Below the pieces are notes generated by a model. It was given only the letters and a program-made list of their open reading frames with translations. It was not told the DNA's origin and searched no databases. A stretch of DNA of 64,000 bases from Liolophura sinensis (taxonomy: Eukaryota > Mollusca > Polyplacophora > Chitonida > Chitonidae): positions 37,807,187 to 37,871,186 of the forward strand of contig NC_088301.1 in the NCBI RefSeq assembly GCF_032854445.1, in the 5' to 3' direction. Below are positions 61,420-64,000 of the stretch, in pieces (position 1 is the first letter of the stretch; every line of letters begins with the position of its first letter). Both the position numbers and the translations under genes were made by a program.

Positions 61420-61503
61420 CGTGATTAGGTCCAGCTTTACAGGTTTGCCCTTATTGGAATAAGAAAATCCGTTTTCAGGCAGTTTGCTTGAATCAGAACT
61501 CAT
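61420..61503 (-). CDS. First coding exon of an unidentified minus-strand gene
   Basis: The minus strand has ATG (GTGATCATGAGT) followed by 28 codons, MSSDSSKLPENGFSYSNKGK plus PVKLDLIT, ending at a strong phase-0 donor, ACG|GTAAGTC. Composition is convincingly coding. I do not recognise the protein. Its next exons must lie at lower coordinates, that is, inside the GALE transcription unit on the opposite strand, or it is spliced to a short cryptic exon I could not identify. It could also be an isolated retained fragment. Confidence 0.5.
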
Positions 61504-64000
61504 GATCACACCTTACCAGCTTAGGCCTGGATGACCTAACAATAGCACTCATTATATGGAAATTATAGAGGAGAAGGTGCCAAATTGTAACCTATTGAGT
61601 ATTCAAATACACTAGGACTGAGTTGTATTGATATGGCTAATCCCAACCTTTCGCACAGCTCTGGGTATAGTCTATGAAGTTTCAGCGTAGTTTATTAGAC
61701 TCATCAATCACAGCAGGGACCCGATCCAACCATGTGATGTTTTGGCAATTGTTTTTAATTCTGCTCACTGTAAAAGGGTTACATGTGTTATGTAAACCAC
61801 TGAAATACAGGATTACATGGCTTTACTGAAATGGTTTAGTAGCAAAGTCCAAAGTAGTCTCACGGAAGTCACTGTACATGCAGTTCACTATATGTAAATT
61901 AATGGACCCCCGTCTGCTAGTTAGGTCAGATTCGGCGAGAGAGTTCACAATTGTGACTATCCCAGTGGGCGAGTCAATGAAAATAAATGCATCTCATTGT
62001 TCATTTTAGACATCAGTAATCTGTCAGTTACCTGTAGACATTTAAACTCGCGTGACTTTGAGTTCTCCGTCCTGTGCATGGCAATGGGCTGTCACAACAA
62101 TGCGAGAACGAGGTTAGAACATATGGTTATATCTAGTTTTGGTAACTTTGACGAAGAGTGTTTTCTGTCTTGAACCAAAGGTACCGAATTTGATAAGGTG
62201 GGAAAATAGAAATGGGAGGAGAGTTTCAGTTGCAACAAAATAAACACATGCGTGAGGCAAACTTCACTGCTATTTTACGAGAGCTTGACGACTGATACTT
62301 ACCATTCACACTTGTATTGCTGAAATGCCTTTCTCGATTTGTTAAATTTATTTACAGTGCTTTGAAGAGACAACGCCATTATCCAGATAATGCTATAATA
62401 GGGAGACCTCTGTGCAATGTGAACAATTAAGCACTTGCCCTTTTAATTGAGGCAAGCAAGTATAAGCCGCAAATTTAGCGTGTCAATCTGAGAAGTAATG
62501 TGTCCAGTAGCTTGTTTAGCGTGCACGTTTTTGGAGGCTGAAAATTGTCACATGCAATAATTTTTTTTGACAACCGACAGACCCAACCTTGAAAACAGTG
62601 TCTTGTTACGCACAACAGAGAACATTTTAATGAGGGTCTAGATGGACTAGTGGGTGTATAAACACTCGTCTCTGCCTGCCTGGGGAGTCCATGCCTGGGG
62701 AAAAAACAGAAAATAGAAGACAAAAATACTGATACTGGAACATCAATCTAGTGAAAATATCTCTTTGCCATTCCCTACCCACAATACTCGCCATGCTGTT
62801 TTTCGGGCTATATTCTACATGTATGCTGTCTGATAATTAAAGCGGATGGTTTTGTGGCATTATTTACAGGGGAACATTCAACACCCACTGCATTAGGCAT
62901 TATATGCGGAGGATGGTCTTGAATGTACCAACTACTTGTCTTTCTCCCCACTCATATAAGGGGCCAATACAAGAATGGTACATGGATGCCGTTTGATCGA
63001 TGAACTAATAATGCTGCCTTACATATGTGGATAAAACACCTGTGGTAGTAAAGCACGCTTGTCGGACTTGTAAGCAGACTTTCCATTTATTACTGACCAC
63101 CATCCATTCCATTTATTACTGACCACCATCTTACAGCTGAGTCTCCGTGAGGAGGGCAGAGGTGAGAGCTTCACCCTTTTAAATTAATTTAAAAAATGCC
63201 TCAAGAAAAAGGTAGTACTGCATGTACATTCATGTATGTATATCATTAAATTAGCCATACTTTACACTTTTAAAAGCCTTCAAAGCTCGCTATTATGTAC
63301 CAGACGACCTTGAAAGAATATTGACCTCTGCATGAGGATTACATATTGCTGTGAAAGGCATCGCTAATTTGACAGAAAGTACATAAGCAGAAACAGTTCA
63401 TGTGGATAGATCCAACTGAAAAGATGAAAGGCCTGATTTCCCAGTTCCCAGACAAGACTACAAACCATGTAGATTTCATCTGGCACCTGCAGCCTGGGGA
63501 CATGCGAGCTTCTGGAAAGTCATTTCCAGACACAAGACCATACATATATATACATCCTGTGTCCTAATAAATATCTAAAGTAGAAAGAAAAATTCTGTAT
63601 TTATGTACTGATCACTCTAAAGGTGTGATAAAAAACTGCGAATGATGTACAGTATGACATGGTATCAGTAAATACATTATCAGGAACCTAATGCAGTTCG
63701 TTTCAACTTCATTTAAACTGAAATGTCTCAACTTCATTGAGACAAAATACGCAAAGTGTATATGGGCTATAGATAGATTACAAAAATCAAGGCTGCATGC
63801 AGAACAATCGCTATATGTACTTAGAAATTATACCAGATAACAAACTCGCAACAAAAAACCTGATTAAAGTATTATGGAAATTCACAGCTTGTGTGTATCC
63901 CTATGATAAAATATTTTTAAGCAGCTTTCCCAAATTATAGACTGGCTTACAGAGGCAAATGAACTATTACCTACTGTGAAAAAACTTTTCACATCCCTAC
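61504..64000. other. No gene recognised; upstream flank of the minus-strand exon
   Basis: No GALE continuation and no other exon were found. The area near 62,040-62,110 is locally richer in CpG and could be promoter for the 61,503 start. A 25-bp direct duplication (CCATTTATTACTGACCACCA) occurs at about 63,083 and 63,108. Confidence 0.4.

Overview
This is AT-rich, intron-rich animal DNA. Confident genes are split into short exons with GT/AG junctions. The spaces between them hold tRNA-derived SINEs, inverted-repeat elements, satellites and TACATGTA-type palindromes. The SINE 3' ends (CGTAAAACACCAATCAAATAAATA, and a second GGCTGAAATATTGCCGATGTG type) and the gene content suggest a lophotrochozoan, most likely a mollusc. 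The species cannot be named from this window.

Layout. 1-26 kb is gene-poor. It contains an ~86-bp hairpin-bearing satellite (6.85-7.77 kb), a deleted Tc1/mariner-like copy (10.4-10.9 kb), a 244-bp near-perfect palindrome (11.2-11.5 kb), a minus-strand first coding exon for a type II membrane protein (13.05-13.26 kb), an ~180-bp satellite carrying X-box-like palindromes and interrupted by a SINE (18.35-19.39 kb), an ~175-bp satellite (20.34-20.90 kb), and weak exon candidates on the plus strand. 26.1-38.2 kb is a NIPA-like magnesium transporter gene (NIPAL2/NIPAL3 type; 12 exons, about 389 residues, plus strand). 45.1-51.9 kb is a complete RTF2 (replication termination factor 2) gene (8 exons, 299 residues, minus strand) with a 29-bp minisatellite in its last intron. 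58.0-60.9 kb holds the first six coding exons of UDP-glucose 4-epimerase (GALE, plus strand, 260 residues); its last quarter is not in the window. At 61.42-61.50 kb there is a well-formed but unidentified minus-strand first exon that would lie inside the unfinished GALE gene.

Between RTF2 and GALE, at 52,569-57,028, sits a structurally complete Ty3/gypsy-type LTR retrotransposon on the minus strand. It has 145-bp LTRs that differ at two positions, a 5-bp target duplication, a tRNA-Leu-like primer site, a polypurine tract, gag and pol. It looks recent, yet it is disabled: the first catalytic aspartate of reverse transcriptase is glycine, and the integrase is frameshifted. RTF2 and GALE appear to be head-to-head, with a probable noncoding GALE 5' exon near 52.2-52.3 kb. 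If so, the retrotransposon lies in the first intron of GALE.

The three recognised genes are housekeeping functions (Mg2+ transport, replication/ubiquitin control, galactose metabolism) with no evident functional link. No new multi-gene system was found. The less ordinary content is in the repeats: several inverted-repeat families, hairpin satellites, and SINE families that share a 3' tail.
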